NCBI GenBank assembly: GCA_002705055.1
Contig: PAHY01000013.1
Span: forward strand, 37,855 to 101,854
Source: Planctomycetota bacterium
Lineage (GTDB): Bacteria > Planctomycetota > UBA1135
Length of the DNA stretch: 64,000 nt
Reading direction: 5' to 3'
This document shows positions 1-8,865 of this stretch, one piece after another. Each line of letters starts with the position of its first letter. Position 1 is the stretch's first letter. Under the pieces are notes generated by a model. The model did no database searches, was not told where the DNA came from, and saw nothing but the letters and a program-made list of their open reading frames with translations. The position numbers and the translations under genes are program-made.

Positions 1-2382
1 GAAGCGATAGCCCTTGTAGTGGAAGTAGTCGTTGACCCGAATGGTGCTGTCGGAGACGGGCGTCCAGTTTGCCCCGCTCGCGTCCTCTTCCAGAATCTGC
101 AGACGCGACTGCCACTCGATCGGCAGGCCCTCGGTCTGCTCGCGGAACACCAAGACCAGGTCGCGGGTCACCCCATCCGCGCCGGTGTAGCTGATCGCGT
201 GCTGGCGTCGCCCCTCTCGGGTGCGCAGCCAGACCTCGTCGGTCTCCGGACCTTCCGGGCCAGGAGTGGTGATCGCGAGATGCACCGCAGCCGGCGAGTT
301 GTCGAAGAAGTCGACGCCCGCCTTGGGCAGGTACTCTGGCGCAACGCTCGCGTTCGGGAGCGCCTGCAGCAGTTCAATCTGCTCGGCCGGGCCGCCCGAG
401 AAGCCCGTGCCGTCCTCGCCCAGGCGGAAGCGTTCTCCTTCCTTCGCCTCCTGGAGCGAGTCCGGGTCGCCGACGGTGCCCCACCACAGGCCGCCGCTCG
501 CCGACATCATCAGCAGGTAGCGCGCGCGGGCCGGCGCACGCCACTCATCCCAGAGGAAGCCGTAGCGCAGCTGCTCGAACTTGACCGGCAGGCTGTTGCC
601 GGTGTCGGCGGCGAGCACCCAACGATCCTCGACCTCCCCACTGGGCGCCGTGATGCGCAGGCGGACCGCCGGATTGCGCGGCTCCAGAAACTCGACCTCA
701 CGATCGAGCGGTGCCGGGACGATCTCGCTTGCGTTGACCTCCTGCACGCGCAGGAAGGGCTGCGCGTCGACGACCTCGACGGTGTAGACACCATCGGCGA
801 GCTCTTCCTCGAAGATGACGCCGGGTACCACGTCGTGATACTTATGGGCGTTGTCAGCCGTGTCGCGCTGCAGGATGCCCCAGCGCTCGGACGGCATCTC
901 GGCGAGCAGCGCCTGGGCCTGGGCCTCATCCTCGACGGCGGCGAGCAGCACCCGGCTGCCCGATTCACCGTGCACGAAAGGCACCTGCAGCGCCGCAGCC
1001 AAAGCCGCCTCGCGGATGGCGTGGCCATGCGAATCGATCAGCGCCAGCCGCGCCATCGGGTGGGCGGTATCGCCGGGCTCGGCAGGCCGCAGGCGCTGGT
1101 CGAGCACCGACTGCTCGATCTTCTCCAAGACCTCGATCCGCAGCTGCGGGTCGCCCATCGAACCATCCTCTTCGAGGACCCGGTCGTAGCGCAGGACCTT
1201 GCCGGTCCACAGCCGCTCTTCCGGCTGACGATCGAGCGCGAACTCAAAGTTCTGCCGGCCCAGCTCGTCGACGGTGAGGTAGTTGAGCGACAGGACGTCG
1301 TGGTGGTCCGCACGGAAGCCGGTGAGCCGCACGGCGAAGGGCGGCTCGTTTCGCCCGGTGGAGTCGCCATGGAAGGTGCGGGTCTCGCCTGCCCAGGTCT
1401 TCCACAGATCGGAAGTCCGGCCGACGTTCAGCTCGAGGATGCCGCGCTGCTCGTGCATCCGGCTCCAGAGCCCGCCGACGCAGACCATCATCACGCCGAT
1501 GTGCGTGACCACAAAGCCCCAGCGCCCCGGCTTGAAGTTGCGCTTCCAGCCACCCCGGAAGGTGTTGACCAGCACCCCGCCGAACAGGATCGCCCAGTAC
1601 ATCGCGAACCAGTCCGACTTGTAAGCCCGGATCAGATCCAGGCGATCCGACCAGACGAACAGGGTCCACCAGAAGTCATCGAACTTCTGCTCCACCGCCT
1701 CGATGCGGCGGTCGCGGCCCTGCGTGAGCAGGCCGGTTTCGCTCTGCGAGGCGAGCGCGATCGAGAAGTCCTTGCCGAAGCGCGCCTCCAGCTCCGGGAG
1801 GCGTTCGACCAGCGGCTCCAGCCGCTGCTCGATTGCGTCGCGGTCGATCGACAGCTCCTCGTCGAGTCCGAACAGACCATCGAGACCCAGGCCTTCCGCG
1901 AAGCGGTAGGCGAAGAAAGCCTGCGCGTTGCGGAAGCCCGCGCCGCGGCCGGACAGGCTGGCGTAGGTGTCGTAGGCGTAGAACTCGTCGGCGGTCCAGG
2001 GGCGATCCGCCCCCTCTTCCGCCCACTGGGCAAGCGATGCGACCGCGCCCTCGGGGATCGGGAAGTCCGCGTCTTCCTGGAAGAATAGTACCCCGACGAT
2101 CGAACCCAGGCCGATCAGCATCAGGTTGGTCACCCCCACGCGGACCGAGCGGAAGAACTCGAAGATCCACCAGGGACGGAAGGCCAGCGTCGCGAACACG
2201 GGCAGGATCGCGAAGAACAGACCGACCGCCATGCCGACGCGCGCGCCGCCTTCGGCCTCTGGCAGGTGGCGGGCGAGCCAGCCCACGATCGGCGCCCAGG
2301 CCGAGAGCGCGAGCAGAATCAGCGCGGCACGCCGAAAGGTCCAGAACTCACGCGCCGCCTTCTGTTGCGGAGAAAGTGCCAT
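1..2382 (-). CDS. ResB-like cytochrome c biogenesis membrane protein (3' end outside window)
   Basis: The reading frame is open from the ATG at 2380-2382 to base 1 (794 codons), so the C-terminus is missing. Hydrophobic segments lie near residues 19-38, 49-68, 84-101, 259-274 and 288-306. A large soluble, probably periplasmic part follows. The visible end, IRVNDYFHYKGYRF at 781-794, and the THIGVMMVCVGG helix resemble the ResB/Ccs1 family, which works with CcsA in System II haem delivery to apocytochrome c. The acidic loop between the third and fourth helices (about 155 residues) and the long soluble region make it larger than typical ResB. A CcsA partner or fusion may lie beyond the edge. 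It starts 2 bases after the stop of the polyprenyl synthase gene. The family call rests on these motifs only. Confidence 0.6.
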   Translation of the reverse strand, partial: MALSPQQKAAREFWTFRRAALILLALSAWAPIVGWLARHLPEAEGGARVGMAVGLFFAILPVFATLAFRPWWIFEFFRSVRVGVTNLMLIGLGSIVGVLFFQEDADFPIPEGAVASLAQWAEEGADRPWTADEFYAYDTYASLSGRGAGFRNAQAFFAYRFAEGLGLDGLFGLDEELSIDRDAIEQRLEPLVERLPELEARFGKDFSIALASQSETGLLTQGRDRRIEAVEQKFDDFWWTLFVWSDRLDLIRAYKSDWFAMYWAILFGGVLVNTFRGGWKRNFKPGRWGFVVTHIGVMMVCVGGLWSRMHEQRGILELNVGRTSDLWKTWAGETRTFHGDSTGRNEPPFAVRLTGFRADHHDVLSLNYLTVDELGRQNFEFALDRQPEERLWTGKVLRYDRVLEEDGSMGDPQLRIEVLEKIEQSVLDQRLRPAEPGDTAHPMARLALIDSHGHAIREAALAAALQVPFVHGESGSRVLLAAVEDEAQAQALLAEMPSERWGILQRDTADNAHKYHDVVPGVIFEEELADGVYTVEVVDAQPFLRVQEVNASEIVPAPLDREVEFLEPRNPAVRLRITAPSGEVEDRWVLAADTGNSLPVKFEQLRYGFLWDEWRAPARARYLLMMSASGGLWWGTVGDPDSLQEAKEGERFRLGEDGTGFSGGPAEQIELLQALPNASVAPEYLPKAGVDFFDNSPAAVHLAITTPGPEGPETDEVWLRTREGRRQHAISYTGADGVTRDLVLVFREQTEGLPIEWQSRLQILEEDASGANWTPVSDSTIRVNDYFHYKGYRF

Positions 2383-2384
2383 GT

Positions 2385-3377
2385 CTAGCGAGTGCGGCTA
2401 CCCAGGAAACGAGTCAGATCAATCAGCTGCTGCCGCGGGCCGGCCTCGGGCAGCGCCTCGAGGGCCTGACAGCTCTGCTCGAGCGTCTCGGCAATCTCGG
2501 CCCGACTGCGCGCGACGGCGTCCTCCAGGGCCTCGGCGAAGGGGCCGTCGAACAGCACCTCGCGCGGCGCGCCGGTGCCAAACTGCGCGCGCAGCGCCTC
2601 GCGCTGCTCTTCATCGAGTGCATCGCGCAGCCGGATGAGCGGCAAGGTCATCTTGCCGTTCGCCCAGTCGGTTCCCAGCGACTTGCGGGCGCGGTCCTCG
2701 TCGCCGACCAGATCGAGCAGATCATCCTGCATCTGGAAGGCGCGTCCTGCGAGCAGGCCGTGGCGCGCGCAACGCTCGCGCAGCTCCAGGTCGGCGCCGG
2801 CATAGGCCGCGCCGAGGCGGCCGGCGGCCTCGAACAGCGCGGCGGTCTTGCCATCGATTTGGTCGAGGTACTCGGCTTCGTCGAGGTCAAAATCCCCCGC
2901 GCTGAGGTTCTGGCGGATCTCCCCCCGGCAGACGCGCGCCGTGGCACGCGCCAGTTCGCGCGAACAGAGGTTGTCCGAGAGCTCGGTCGCCTGCAGGAAT
3001 GCCTGGGCGTAAATCCAGTCGCCCAGGAGCACGCTCGAATGCGCATCCCAGCGCCGGTGGACGCAATCCATGCCGCGCCGCTCGGCGGCGCCATCCAGCA
3101 GGTCATCGTGCACCAGCGTGGCGGCGTGGATCATCTCGACCACGCCGGCGACCACCGTGTGCTCGGGGCGAATGCCGCCGCAGCCCTGCGCCACCAGCAT
3201 GACCTGCGCGGCGCGCACCTGTTTGCCGCGGAATCCCCGCACATGCTCGATCAGAGGAGCCAGCCGCGGGTGGTCGGGCTGGTACCGTTCGTCGAGCCAC
3301 GCGTTAACGCGGTCGAGGTCCGAGCTGATCGTATCGAGCAGCAGAGTGAGCGAGGGGGCCTGGGCGCTACGGGTCAC
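2385..3377 (-). CDS. Polyprenyl diphosphate synthase (trans-isoprenyl, IspB/HepT type)
   Basis: 330 aa enzyme that condenses isopentenyl diphosphate onto an allylic diphosphate to build the long prenyl tail of respiratory quinones. The two Asp-rich Mg-diphosphate motifs are intact: HDDLLD with Asp 91, 92 and 95 followed by ERRG, and QDDLLD with Asp 218, 219 and 222. GTDWANGKMTLPLI after the second motif is typical of octa/heptaprenyl synthases. The start chosen is GTG at 3375-3377, which overlaps the TGA of mobA (GTGA) and has AAGGGA just upstream. The longer frame to 3524 only runs through mobA. The gene is coupled to the downstream ResB-like gene, consistent with a quinone and cytochrome theme. 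Chain length cannot be read from sequence alone. Confidence 0.88.
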   Translation of the reverse strand: MTRSAQAPSLTLLLDTISSDLDRVNAWLDERYQPDHPRLAPLIEHVRGFRGKQVRAAQVMLVAQGCGGIRPEHTVVAGVVEMIHAATLVHDDLLDGAAERRGMDCVHRRWDAHSSVLLGDWIYAQAFLQATELSDNLCSRELARATARVCRGEIRQNLSAGDFDLDEAEYLDQIDGKTAALFEAAGRLGAAYAGADLELRERCARHGLLAGRAFQMQDDLLDLVGDEDRARKSLGTDWANGKMTLPLIRLRDALDEEQREALRAQFGTGAPREVLFDGPFAEALEDAVARSRAEIAETLEQSCQALEALPEAGPRQQLIDLTRFLGSRTR

Positions 3378-4036
3378 GGGAGTTTCCCTTCCTTGGACCA
3401 AGCCAGGAGCTGTTCCCAGTCCTGTTCTCGGTTCAGGTTGAAGCAAGGGTGAATTGTAGCCCTGCCTGCGCGGGGACTCGTCACGGAGACCGTGACTTCC
3501 GGGGCCAATTCGACCCCGCTCCATCCCCTCTCCAGAAGCGCGTGCATCGAGCGTTTCCCCTCATCAAGCAGCGCAGAAAGCGGGAGCAGATGCCGGGTGG
3601 CGTAGAGTGCGCACAAGGGCTGCGGCCTGCCTTGTGCATCCAGGGCGCAGACCGGAGGGGTTTGCGGGTCGGCGCGGAGGCGCGGGAGCTGCTCCAGGAG
3701 GGCCTGCAGGTGGCGGGTCTGGATCAAGGGCAGGTCGGCTGCCAGCAGCAAGACTGCGTCGAGCCCCTGCGCCTCGGCGTGGCGCAGCGCGCTCGCCAGC
3801 GCCGCGGCGGGCCCCCGCCCCGGATCCTGCAGCCAGTCCCAGCCGTCGGGAAGGGCGCCGGGCTCCGGCGCAGCGGGCGCGAGCCATGCGTGATGCGCGC
3901 ATTCCAGGCCGAGGAACTGCTCGGCCGCGCGTCGCGCCAAGCTGCGGGGATCGCCCGGGAGCTGCAGCTGAAGCTTGTTGCCGGGGAATCGAGACGAGCT
4001 GCCGCCGGCGAGCAGCGCAGCCGCACAGCCTCGCAC
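3374..4036 (-). CDS. mobA: Molybdenum cofactor guanylyltransferase (MobA-like)
   Basis: 220 aa nucleotidyltransferase of the GT-A-like NTP_transf_3 family, predicted to attach GMP to molybdopterin. The N-terminal signature LAGGSSSRF with Lys21 matches the LxGGxSxRMGxxK nucleotide loop. AADLPLI supplies the metal-binding Asp, and the C-terminal stretch LCALYATRHLLPL followed by RSMHALL resembles MobA. The start is GTG at 4034-4036, 4 bases after the tatA-like stop; the signature begins 9 residues in, so little could be missing. It overlaps the next gene by 3 bases. MoaD and MoaE genes occur at 39.9-40.5 kb, supporting a molybdenum cofactor pathway. Substitution of Met-Gly by Phe-Pro in the loop leaves some doubt about the exact nucleotide substrate. 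Confidence 0.78.
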   Translation of the reverse strand: MRGCAAALLAGGSSSRFPGNKLQLQLPGDPRSLARRAAEQFLGLECAHHAWLAPAAPEPGALPDGWDWLQDPGRGPAAALASALRHAEAQGLDAVLLLAADLPLIQTRHLQALLEQLPRLRADPQTPPVCALDAQGRPQPLCALYATRHLLPLSALLDEGKRSMHALLERGWSGVELAPEVTVSVTSPRAGRATIHPCFNLNREQDWEQLLAWSKEGKLP

Positions 4037-4040
4037 CGGG

Positions 4041-4304
4041 CTAGGAGGCGTCCTTCTCGCCGTCCTTCAGCTCCTTCTTGGGAGCGTCACCGTCTTCCTC
4101 GCCTTCGCCCTCTTTCAGGCCCCGCTTGAACTCGTGAATGCCCGAGCCCAGGCCACGCATGAGGCCCGGCAGCTTCGCGCCACCGAACAGCAGCAGTGCG
4201 ATGAGGCCGATCCACATCCATTCCATGCCACCCGGCATGGCGCAGGAGGGCAGGCCAAGAAGCAGGACAAACGCGAGGAGCAGGCGAAGGCCAGGGGTCG
4301 TCAT
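4041..4304 (-). CDS. TatA/E-like twin-arginine translocase subunit with an extra N-terminal hydrophobic segment
   Basis: 87 aa. Residues 28-41 form the TatA transmembrane helix, followed by LLLFGGAKLPGLMRGLGSG, an amphipathic helix to about 64 and an acidic/Lys tail, as in TatA/TatE. TatA oligomerises to form the Tat pore for folded, usually cofactor-bearing proteins. The oddity is residues 7-20, a second hydrophobic stretch ending in LPSC, which looks like a lipoprotein signal (Cys21). The ATG at 4302-4304 has GGGAA seven bases upstream, whereas the internal ATG codons just before the Tat helix (MPGGMEWM) lack a ribosome site. The long form is therefore preferred but not certain. It lies between the MnmC-like gene (26-base gap) and mobA (4-base gap). 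Confidence 0.75.
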   Translation of the reverse strand: MTTPGLRLLLAFVLLLGLPSCAMPGGMEWMWIGLIALLLFGGAKLPGLMRGLGSGIHEFKRGLKEGEGEEDGDAPKKELKDGEKDAS

Positions 4305-4330
4305 GACAGTTCCCAAAGGGGCGCAATAGC

Positions 4331-5014
4331 TTACGCGCGCGGCCCGGAAGGCGCGAGTCGGGCGCGCAGGGTGTCACGGATGTCCGGCCGGCGCAGGATC
4401 TCGAGCTCCCAGCCCAGGCCCTCGAGCGCGTCCCGCACCACCCGCGCGCAGGTGAAGCTGGTCAGGACCGATCCCGGGTGGGCCCGCGCCGTGAGCGCCT
4501 CGAGCAGGCCCGGGTGCCACTCGTCTTCGTGCCGCCCTGGCGAGAACAGGTCGAGGAAGATCCAGTCGTAGGACTCCGCCCCGAGCGGCCGGCGCAGGCT
4601 CTGCTCGAAGCAGGCCGGTGCGGCCTCGTGGACGAGCAGCACGCGCCCGTCCACCCAGCCCAGCGGGAAGACATCGGCGCCGCCGCCCCACCACGGCGCG
4701 CACCCTTCATAGACTTTCGGGCAGCTCGGCCAGGGCTCGAGGCGCTGGGGAAAGGCCTCGCAGCCGTCGATCTCGACTCGGCTGGGCTGGACGCCGCGCC
4801 GCAGCAGCTCGCGCAAGGCGGTTGCCGAGGCGAGGCCGCGGCCAAAGCCCACCTCGATCCAGCGCAGCGGACGGCCGCTCTGGGGCGGCAGGCTCTCCCA
4901 CGCGGGAAGCACCGAGACCTGAAGCGCTTCGCGCAGCGGGTCGCGGACATCATGTGCCCATTCCCCGCTGCGCGGATGGCGATAGGACAGGGCGGCCCCG
5001 TCCAGTTCTTCCAA
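4331..5014 (-). CDS. MnmC-like SAM-dependent methyltransferase (DUF752 type)
   Basis: 227 aa. A Rossmann SAM-binding loop, EVGFGRG at 54-60, is followed downstream by FLDLFSPGRHEDEWHPGLL and later by TSFTCARVVRDALEGLGW. The same order is seen in the methyltransferase half of MnmC, which finishes the mnm5s2U34 modification of tRNA wobble uridine. The FAD oxidase half of MnmC is absent, so this would be a stand-alone transferase. That is known in many bacteria. The start is TTG at 5012-5014, 2 bases after the sucD stop; no in-frame ATG is available nearby. The link to tRNA modification fits mnmA and miaB elsewhere in the window, but substrate is inferred. Confidence 0.68.
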   Translation of the reverse strand: MEELDGAALSYRHPRSGEWAHDVRDPLREALQVSVLPAWESLPPQSGRPLRWIEVGFGRGLASATALRELLRRGVQPSRVEIDGCEAFPQRLEPWPSCPKVYEGCAPWWGGGADVFPLGWVDGRVLLVHEAAPACFEQSLRRPLGAESYDWIFLDLFSPGRHEDEWHPGLLEALTARAHPGSVLTSFTCARVVRDALEGLGWELEILRRPDIRDTLRARLAPSGPRA

Positions 5015-5016
5015 GC

Positions 5017-5907
5017 CTAGAGGCCGCGCTCAGCGCGGAGCTTGACCAGGGTGCTGCCCAGATCGGACGGAGTCGGTGCGATCACCGCGCCCGCCTTCTC
5101 GAGAGCTTCCATCTTCGACTCGGCGGTGCCTGCACCGCCGGAGATGATCGCGCCCGCGTGACCCATGCGCTTGCCCGGAGGGGCCGTGCGGCCGGCGATG
5201 AAGCTGACGACCGGCTTGGTCACGTTCGACTGGATGAACTCGGCGGCCTCTTCCTCGGCCGAACCGCCGATCTCGCCGATCATGATGATCGAGTCGGTGG
5301 CGTCGTCCTCCTGGAAGGCGTCGAGCACGTCGATGAAGTTGGTGCCCGGGATCGGGTCGCCGCCGATGCCCACGCAGGTGGTCTGGCCGAGGCCTTCCTG
5401 GGTGCACTGCCAGGCCGCCTCGTAAGTGAGGGTGCCCGAGCGGCTGACGATGCCGACCGACCCCGGCTTGTGGATGTGCGCCGGCATGATGCCGATCTTG
5501 CAGCCGTTGGCTTCGGCCGGGGTGATCACGCCGGGGCAGTTCGGGCCGACCAGGCGCGACTTCGAGCCCTTCATGGCCGCCTTGACGCGGGACATGTCGA
5601 GCACCGGGATGCCCTCGGTGATGCAGACGATCAGCTCGACTTCGGCCTCGACGGCCTCGAGGATCGAATCGGCCGCGAAGGCAGCCGGCACATAGATGAC
5701 CGAGGCCTGCGCGCCGGTCGCCTGGACCGCGTCCATCACGGTGTCAAAGACCGGCAGGCCGAGGTGCTCGGAGCCGCCCTTGCCCGGGGTGACGCCGCCG
5801 ACCATCTGCGTGCCGTAGGCCATGGCCTGCTCGCAGTGGAAGGTGCCCGTCTTGCCGGTGAAGCCCTGGCAGATGACCTTGGTGTTCTCGTCGATGAAAA
5901 TAGCCAT
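5017..5907 (-). CDS. sucD: Succinyl-CoA synthetase, alpha subunit
   Basis: 296 aa, normal length for SucD. The CoA-binding Rossmann loop is GFTGKTG at 15-21, and the phosphorylated catalytic histidine is His250 in [20 protein letters not shown] and [13 protein letters not shown] are family signatures. With SucC it converts succinyl-CoA, phosphate and NDP to succinate, CoA and NTP in the TCA cycle. The ATG at 5905-5907 has AAGGAG about ten bases upstream, beginning in the TAA stop of sucC, so the pair is a tightly coupled operon. Confidence 0.97.
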   Translation of the reverse strand: MAIFIDENTKVICQGFTGKTGTFHCEQAMAYGTQMVGGVTPGKGGSEHLGLPVFDTVMDAVQATGAQASVIYVPAAFAADSILEAVEAEVELIVCITEGIPVLDMSRVKAAMKGSKSRLVGPNCPGVITPAEANGCKIGIMPAHIHKPGSVGIVSRSGTLTYEAAWQCTQEGLGQTTCVGIGGDPIPGTNFIDVLDAFQEDDATDSIIMIGEIGGSAEEEAAEFIQSNVTKPVVSFIAGRTAPPGKRMGHAGAIISGGAGTAESKMEALEKAGAVIAPTPSDLGSTLVKLRAERGL

Positions 5908-5919
5908 GGTTCTGTCTCC

Positions 5920-7101
5920 TTAGGCGTGGGCTGCGACCGCTTCGCAGATGAGCTTGGCGCCTTCGTCGAGCGAGGTCGCCGGGGTGATGGCCATGCCGCT
6001 CTCGGCGAGCAGCTTGCGACCCTCTTCGACGTTGGTGCCTTCCAGGCGCACCACCAGCGGCACCTGGACGCCGACGTCCTTGGCCGCGTTGATCACGCCG
6101 CGTGCGATCACATCGCACTTCATGATGCCGCCGAAAATGTTGACCAGGATGCCCTGGACGTTCGGATCCGACAGGATGATGCGCAGGGCCTGGTTGATCG
6201 CCTCTTCGCTCGCGCCGCCCCCCACGTCGAGGAAGTTGGCCGGCTCGCTGCCGTGCAGCTTGATGGTGTCCATGGTCGCCATGGCCAAGCCGGCGCCGTT
6301 CACCATGCAGCCGATGTTGCCGTCGAGCGCGATGTAGTTGAGGCCGTACTTGGAGGCCTCCACTTCCTTGGGATCTTCCTCGTGCTCATCCCGCATCGCG
6401 GCGATGTCCGGGTGACGGAACAGCGCGTTGCTGTCGAGGTTGACCTTGGCGTCGAGGGCGACGATCTCGCCCTGTTCGGTGACCACCAGCGGGTTGATCT
6501 CGGCGATCTCGCAGTCGAGCTCGAGGTAGGCCTGGGACAGCCCCATCAGGAAGGGCACCGCCTGCTTGACCTGGGCGCCATCGAGCCCCAGGAAGAAGGC
6601 CGCGCGACGCGCCTGGAAGGGCTGCAGGCCCATCTCCGGGCAGATCGGGATCTTGAGCAGGGCCTCCGGGCGCTCCTCGGCGATCGTCTCGATCTCGACG
6701 CCGCCCTCGGCGGAGACCATCAGGACCGGCTGGCCCTTCTGGCGGTCGAGCGCGATGCCGACGTAGAACTCCTTGGCGAGATCCAGCGCTTCGCAGACGG
6801 CGATCTTGCGCACCTTCTGGCCTTCCGGGCCGGTCTGGTGCGTGATCAGCTGCATGCCCATCATGGCCTCGGCGGCCTCGATGGCGGCTTCCTTGGAGGT
6901 GACGAACTTGACGCCCCCGCCCTTGCCGCGGCCACCCGCGTGGATCTGCGCCTTGATCACGGCGGCCTCGCCGCCCCAGTGATCAAATGCCTTGCCGACT
7001 TCGGCGGCGATGTCGGCGCCCTCGTTGACGACGAGCGCGCGCTGCACGCGCACGCCGTAGCGCTCGAGAATCTCCTTGCCCTGGTACTCGTGGATCTTCA
7101 T
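5920..7101 (-). CDS. sucC: Succinyl-CoA synthetase, beta subunit
   Basis: 393 aa ATP-grasp protein. It starts with [11 protein letters not shown], the usual SucC N-terminus, then has the nucleotide loop [11 protein letters not shown], the metal site EIAEINPL and the C-terminal [15 protein letters not shown] and NFLDVGGGA motifs. It binds the nucleotide and succinate and pairs with SucD encoded 12 bases downstream. GGAG stands about eleven bases before the ATG. It is the first gene of a co-directional run reaching to the left window edge. The rpmH gene upstream is separated by 128 bases and a hairpin, so sucCD probably has its own promoter there. Confidence 0.97.
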   Translation of the reverse strand: MKIHEYQGKEILERYGVRVQRALVVNEGADIAAEVGKAFDHWGGEAAVIKAQIHAGGRGKGGGVKFVTSKEAAIEAAEAMMGMQLITHQTGPEGQKVRKIAVCEALDLAKEFYVGIALDRQKGQPVLMVSAEGGVEIETIAEERPEALLKIPICPEMGLQPFQARRAAFFLGLDGAQVKQAVPFLMGLSQAYLELDCEIAEINPLVVTEQGEIVALDAKVNLDSNALFRHPDIAAMRDEHEEDPKEVEASKYGLNYIALDGNIGCMVNGAGLAMATMDTIKLHGSEPANFLDVGGGASEEAINQALRIILSDPNVQGILVNIFGGIMKCDVIARGVINAAKDVGVQVPLVVRLEGTNVEEGRKLLAESGMAITPATSLDEGAKLICEAVAAHA

Positions 7102-7164
7102 CTGCTCAGCTCCGGGATCTCGCCCGGCCGGTCGTGCTCACGGGCGTGGCCCGAGATAGAAGAC

Positions 7165-7209
7165 GACCGCTCCCACCAGATCCTTCACGGTTTTCGGGCG
7201 GGAGCGGTC
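7165..7209 (-). terminator. Inverted repeat downstream of rpmH, probable transcription terminator
   Basis: A perfect 10-base inverted repeat, GACCGCTCCC at 7165-7174 and GGGAGCGGTC at 7200-7209, with a 25-base loop. On the minus strand it begins 20 bases after the rpmH stop and is followed by CTTCTAT, only a weak T-tract. It could end the mdh-pyk-rpmH unit, or act in the leader of sucC. Confidence 0.55.
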
Positions 7210-7229
7210 GAGGGGAGAACGTGCCCGGA

Positions 7230-7370
7230 TTAAGGGGCGACGAACTTGCCGCGCTTGCGGCGCTTGCGACGGATGATGTTGCGACCGCCGGCGGTCTTCG
7301 AGCGGCTACGGAAGCCGTACTTGCGACGCTTACGGTTCGACTTCCGGATCTTGGTCTTGCGGCCCTTCAC
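7230..7370 (-). CDS. rpmH: Ribosomal protein bL34
   Basis: 46 aa and too short for many gene finders. The translation MKGRKTKIRKSNRKRRKYGF continues with RSRSKTAGGRNIIRRKRRKR, the bL34 pattern (RRKxGFRxRxxTxxGRxxxxRRRxKGR). bL34 is a large-subunit protein assembled late near the exit-tunnel rRNA. The start is GTG at 7368-7370 with AGAGGA seven bases upstream, an excellent ribosome site. It lies 25 bases downstream of pyk and is probably cotranscribed with mdh and pyk. Its usual neighbour rnpA is not present here. Confidence 0.95.
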   Translation of the reverse strand: MKGRKTKIRKSNRKRRKYGFRSRSKTAGGRNIIRRKRRKRGKFVAP

Positions 7371-7395
7371 TGTGATTTCCTCTTGGCTGGTGCCC

Positions 7396-8850
7396 CTAGA
7401 CTGATGAACGCAGATCTTGGAGGCGAATGACTCTCATGGTGTTCGTCCCCCCGGCCACCGAGAAGGTGCCGGCGAGCGAGACCAGGAGATCCTTGTCCCG
7501 CAACCACCGGCGCTCGACCAGGACGTCTGCTGCCAGACGGTGGAGCTCCAGGACCGTCCGCGGTTCGCGGATGAGGCCAGGGAGCACCCCCCAGATGAGG
7601 GCCATGCGGTGGTAGGCGGATTCTCGCGCTGTCAGACAGATCAACGGCCTGCTGGCGCGAAAAGAGGCGACGAGTCTAGCAGTGCGGCCACTCTCGGTAA
7701 AGGCCAGGATCAGCTTGGCCTTGGCGAGGTGGGCGGCGAAGACCGCCGAGTTGGCCACGGCCATCCCGACCCCCGCCTGATCGCGGCCCCGGCGCTCGAC
7801 GTTGGGCCGGAGGCGCCAGTGGGCCTTGAACATCTCCTCCTCGGTCTGGTCGATGATGTCGTGCATCACCTGGCAGGTCTGGACGGGATATTCCCCCACG
7901 GCGGTCTCGCCGGACAGCATCACCGCGTCGACCGCGTCCATGACCGCGTTGGCCACGTCCGAGACCTCGGCCCGGGTGGGCTGCGGGCTGCTGATCATCG
8001 ACTCGAGCATCTGCGTCGCGACGATGACTGGGGTCGCCTTGGCGAGGCAGGCCTGGGCGATCCGGGCCTGGAGCATGGGCACCTTGGCGTGCCCCACCTC
8101 GACCGCCAGATCGCCGCGGGCCACCATGACGGCATCGGTGGCCTCGATGATCTCGTCGAGATTCTCAATCGCGCTGGGGTGCTCGATCTTGGCGCAGATC
8201 GGCATGTTCGAGCCGCGCCGGTGCAGCGCCCGCTGCAGGGTCTCGACATCCTTGGCGGTGCGCACGAAGGACAGCGCGATCCAGTCGGCGTCGTGCTCGA
8301 CCGCGAAGTCGATGTCTTCCTTGTCCTTGGCCGAGAGCGCCGGTGCGGACACCGCGCTATCGGGCAGGTTGACGCCTTGGTGCGAGACGAGGTGGGTCGC
8401 GCGCTTGACCTTGCAGATCAGGGTCTTGCCCTCGATCGCTTTCACCTTGAGTTCGGCTCGACCGTCGCGAATGAGGATGCGGTGGCCGACCTGGAGGTCG
8501 GTCAGCAGGCGCGGATAGTCGATCGCGAGCGCCCCCGAGCGCGGGCACTTCTTGGCGTTGACCACCTCGATCGTCTCTCCCACGACCAGCTTGCGCTGCT
8601 CGGGAAGCTCGCCCAGGCGAATCCGCGGGCCGCGCAGATCGACGAAGATCGAAACCGGCCGGTTGAGCTCCTTGCGGACCTTCTTGACCATGCGCACCCA
8701 CTTGGCGCGGGTGGCATTGTCGCCGTGGCTCATGTTGAAGCGGAAGGCATCGACCCCCGCCACGATCATGCGTTTGATGCGGTCCTCGCGCGCGCTGGCC
8801 GGGCCGAGCGTGGCGAGGATCTTCGTGCGGGCGAGGGTCTTCTCGAGCAT
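7396..8850 (-). CDS. pyk: Pyruvate kinase
   Basis: 484 aa, standard length. It catalyses phosphoenolpyruvate plus ADP to pyruvate plus ATP, the last step of glycolysis. TKILATLGPAS opens the barrel. Lys221 in CAKIE is the catalytic lysine, followed by MVARGDLAVE, ATQMLESM and RAEVSDVANAVMDAVDAVML with SGETAVGEYP. The C-terminal regulatory domain is complete. The usual RLNFSHG is RFNMSHGDN and the residue after AKIE is His-Pro instead of the more usual Glu or Asn context; both are conservative. It lies 15 bases downstream of mdh and 25 bases upstream of rpmH. Confidence 0.95.
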   Translation of the reverse strand: MLEKTLARTKILATLGPASAREDRIKRMIVAGVDAFRFNMSHGDNATRAKWVRMVKKVRKELNRPVSIFVDLRGPRIRLGELPEQRKLVVGETIEVVNAKKCPRSGALAIDYPRLLTDLQVGHRILIRDGRAELKVKAIEGKTLICKVKRATHLVSHQGVNLPDSAVSAPALSAKDKEDIDFAVEHDADWIALSFVRTAKDVETLQRALHRRGSNMPICAKIEHPSAIENLDEIIEATDAVMVARGDLAVEVGHAKVPMLQARIAQACLAKATPVIVATQMLESMISSPQPTRAEVSDVANAVMDAVDAVMLSGETAVGEYPVQTCQVMHDIIDQTEEEMFKAHWRLRPNVERRGRDQAGVGMAVANSAVFAAHLAKAKLILAFTESGRTARLVASFRASRPLICLTARESAYHRMALIWGVLPGLIREPRTVLELHRLAADVLVERRWLRDKDLLVSLAGTFSVAGGTNTMRVIRLQDLRSSV

Positions 8851-8865
8851 GGCGAGCGCGAAGGC

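Noticed and set aside
4618..7233. 871-codon open frame on the plus strand opposite sucC-sucD
   Set aside because: Arises from strong GC third-position bias; the translation is low-complexity (His/Asp/Leu/Arg-rich) and antisense to conserved genes.
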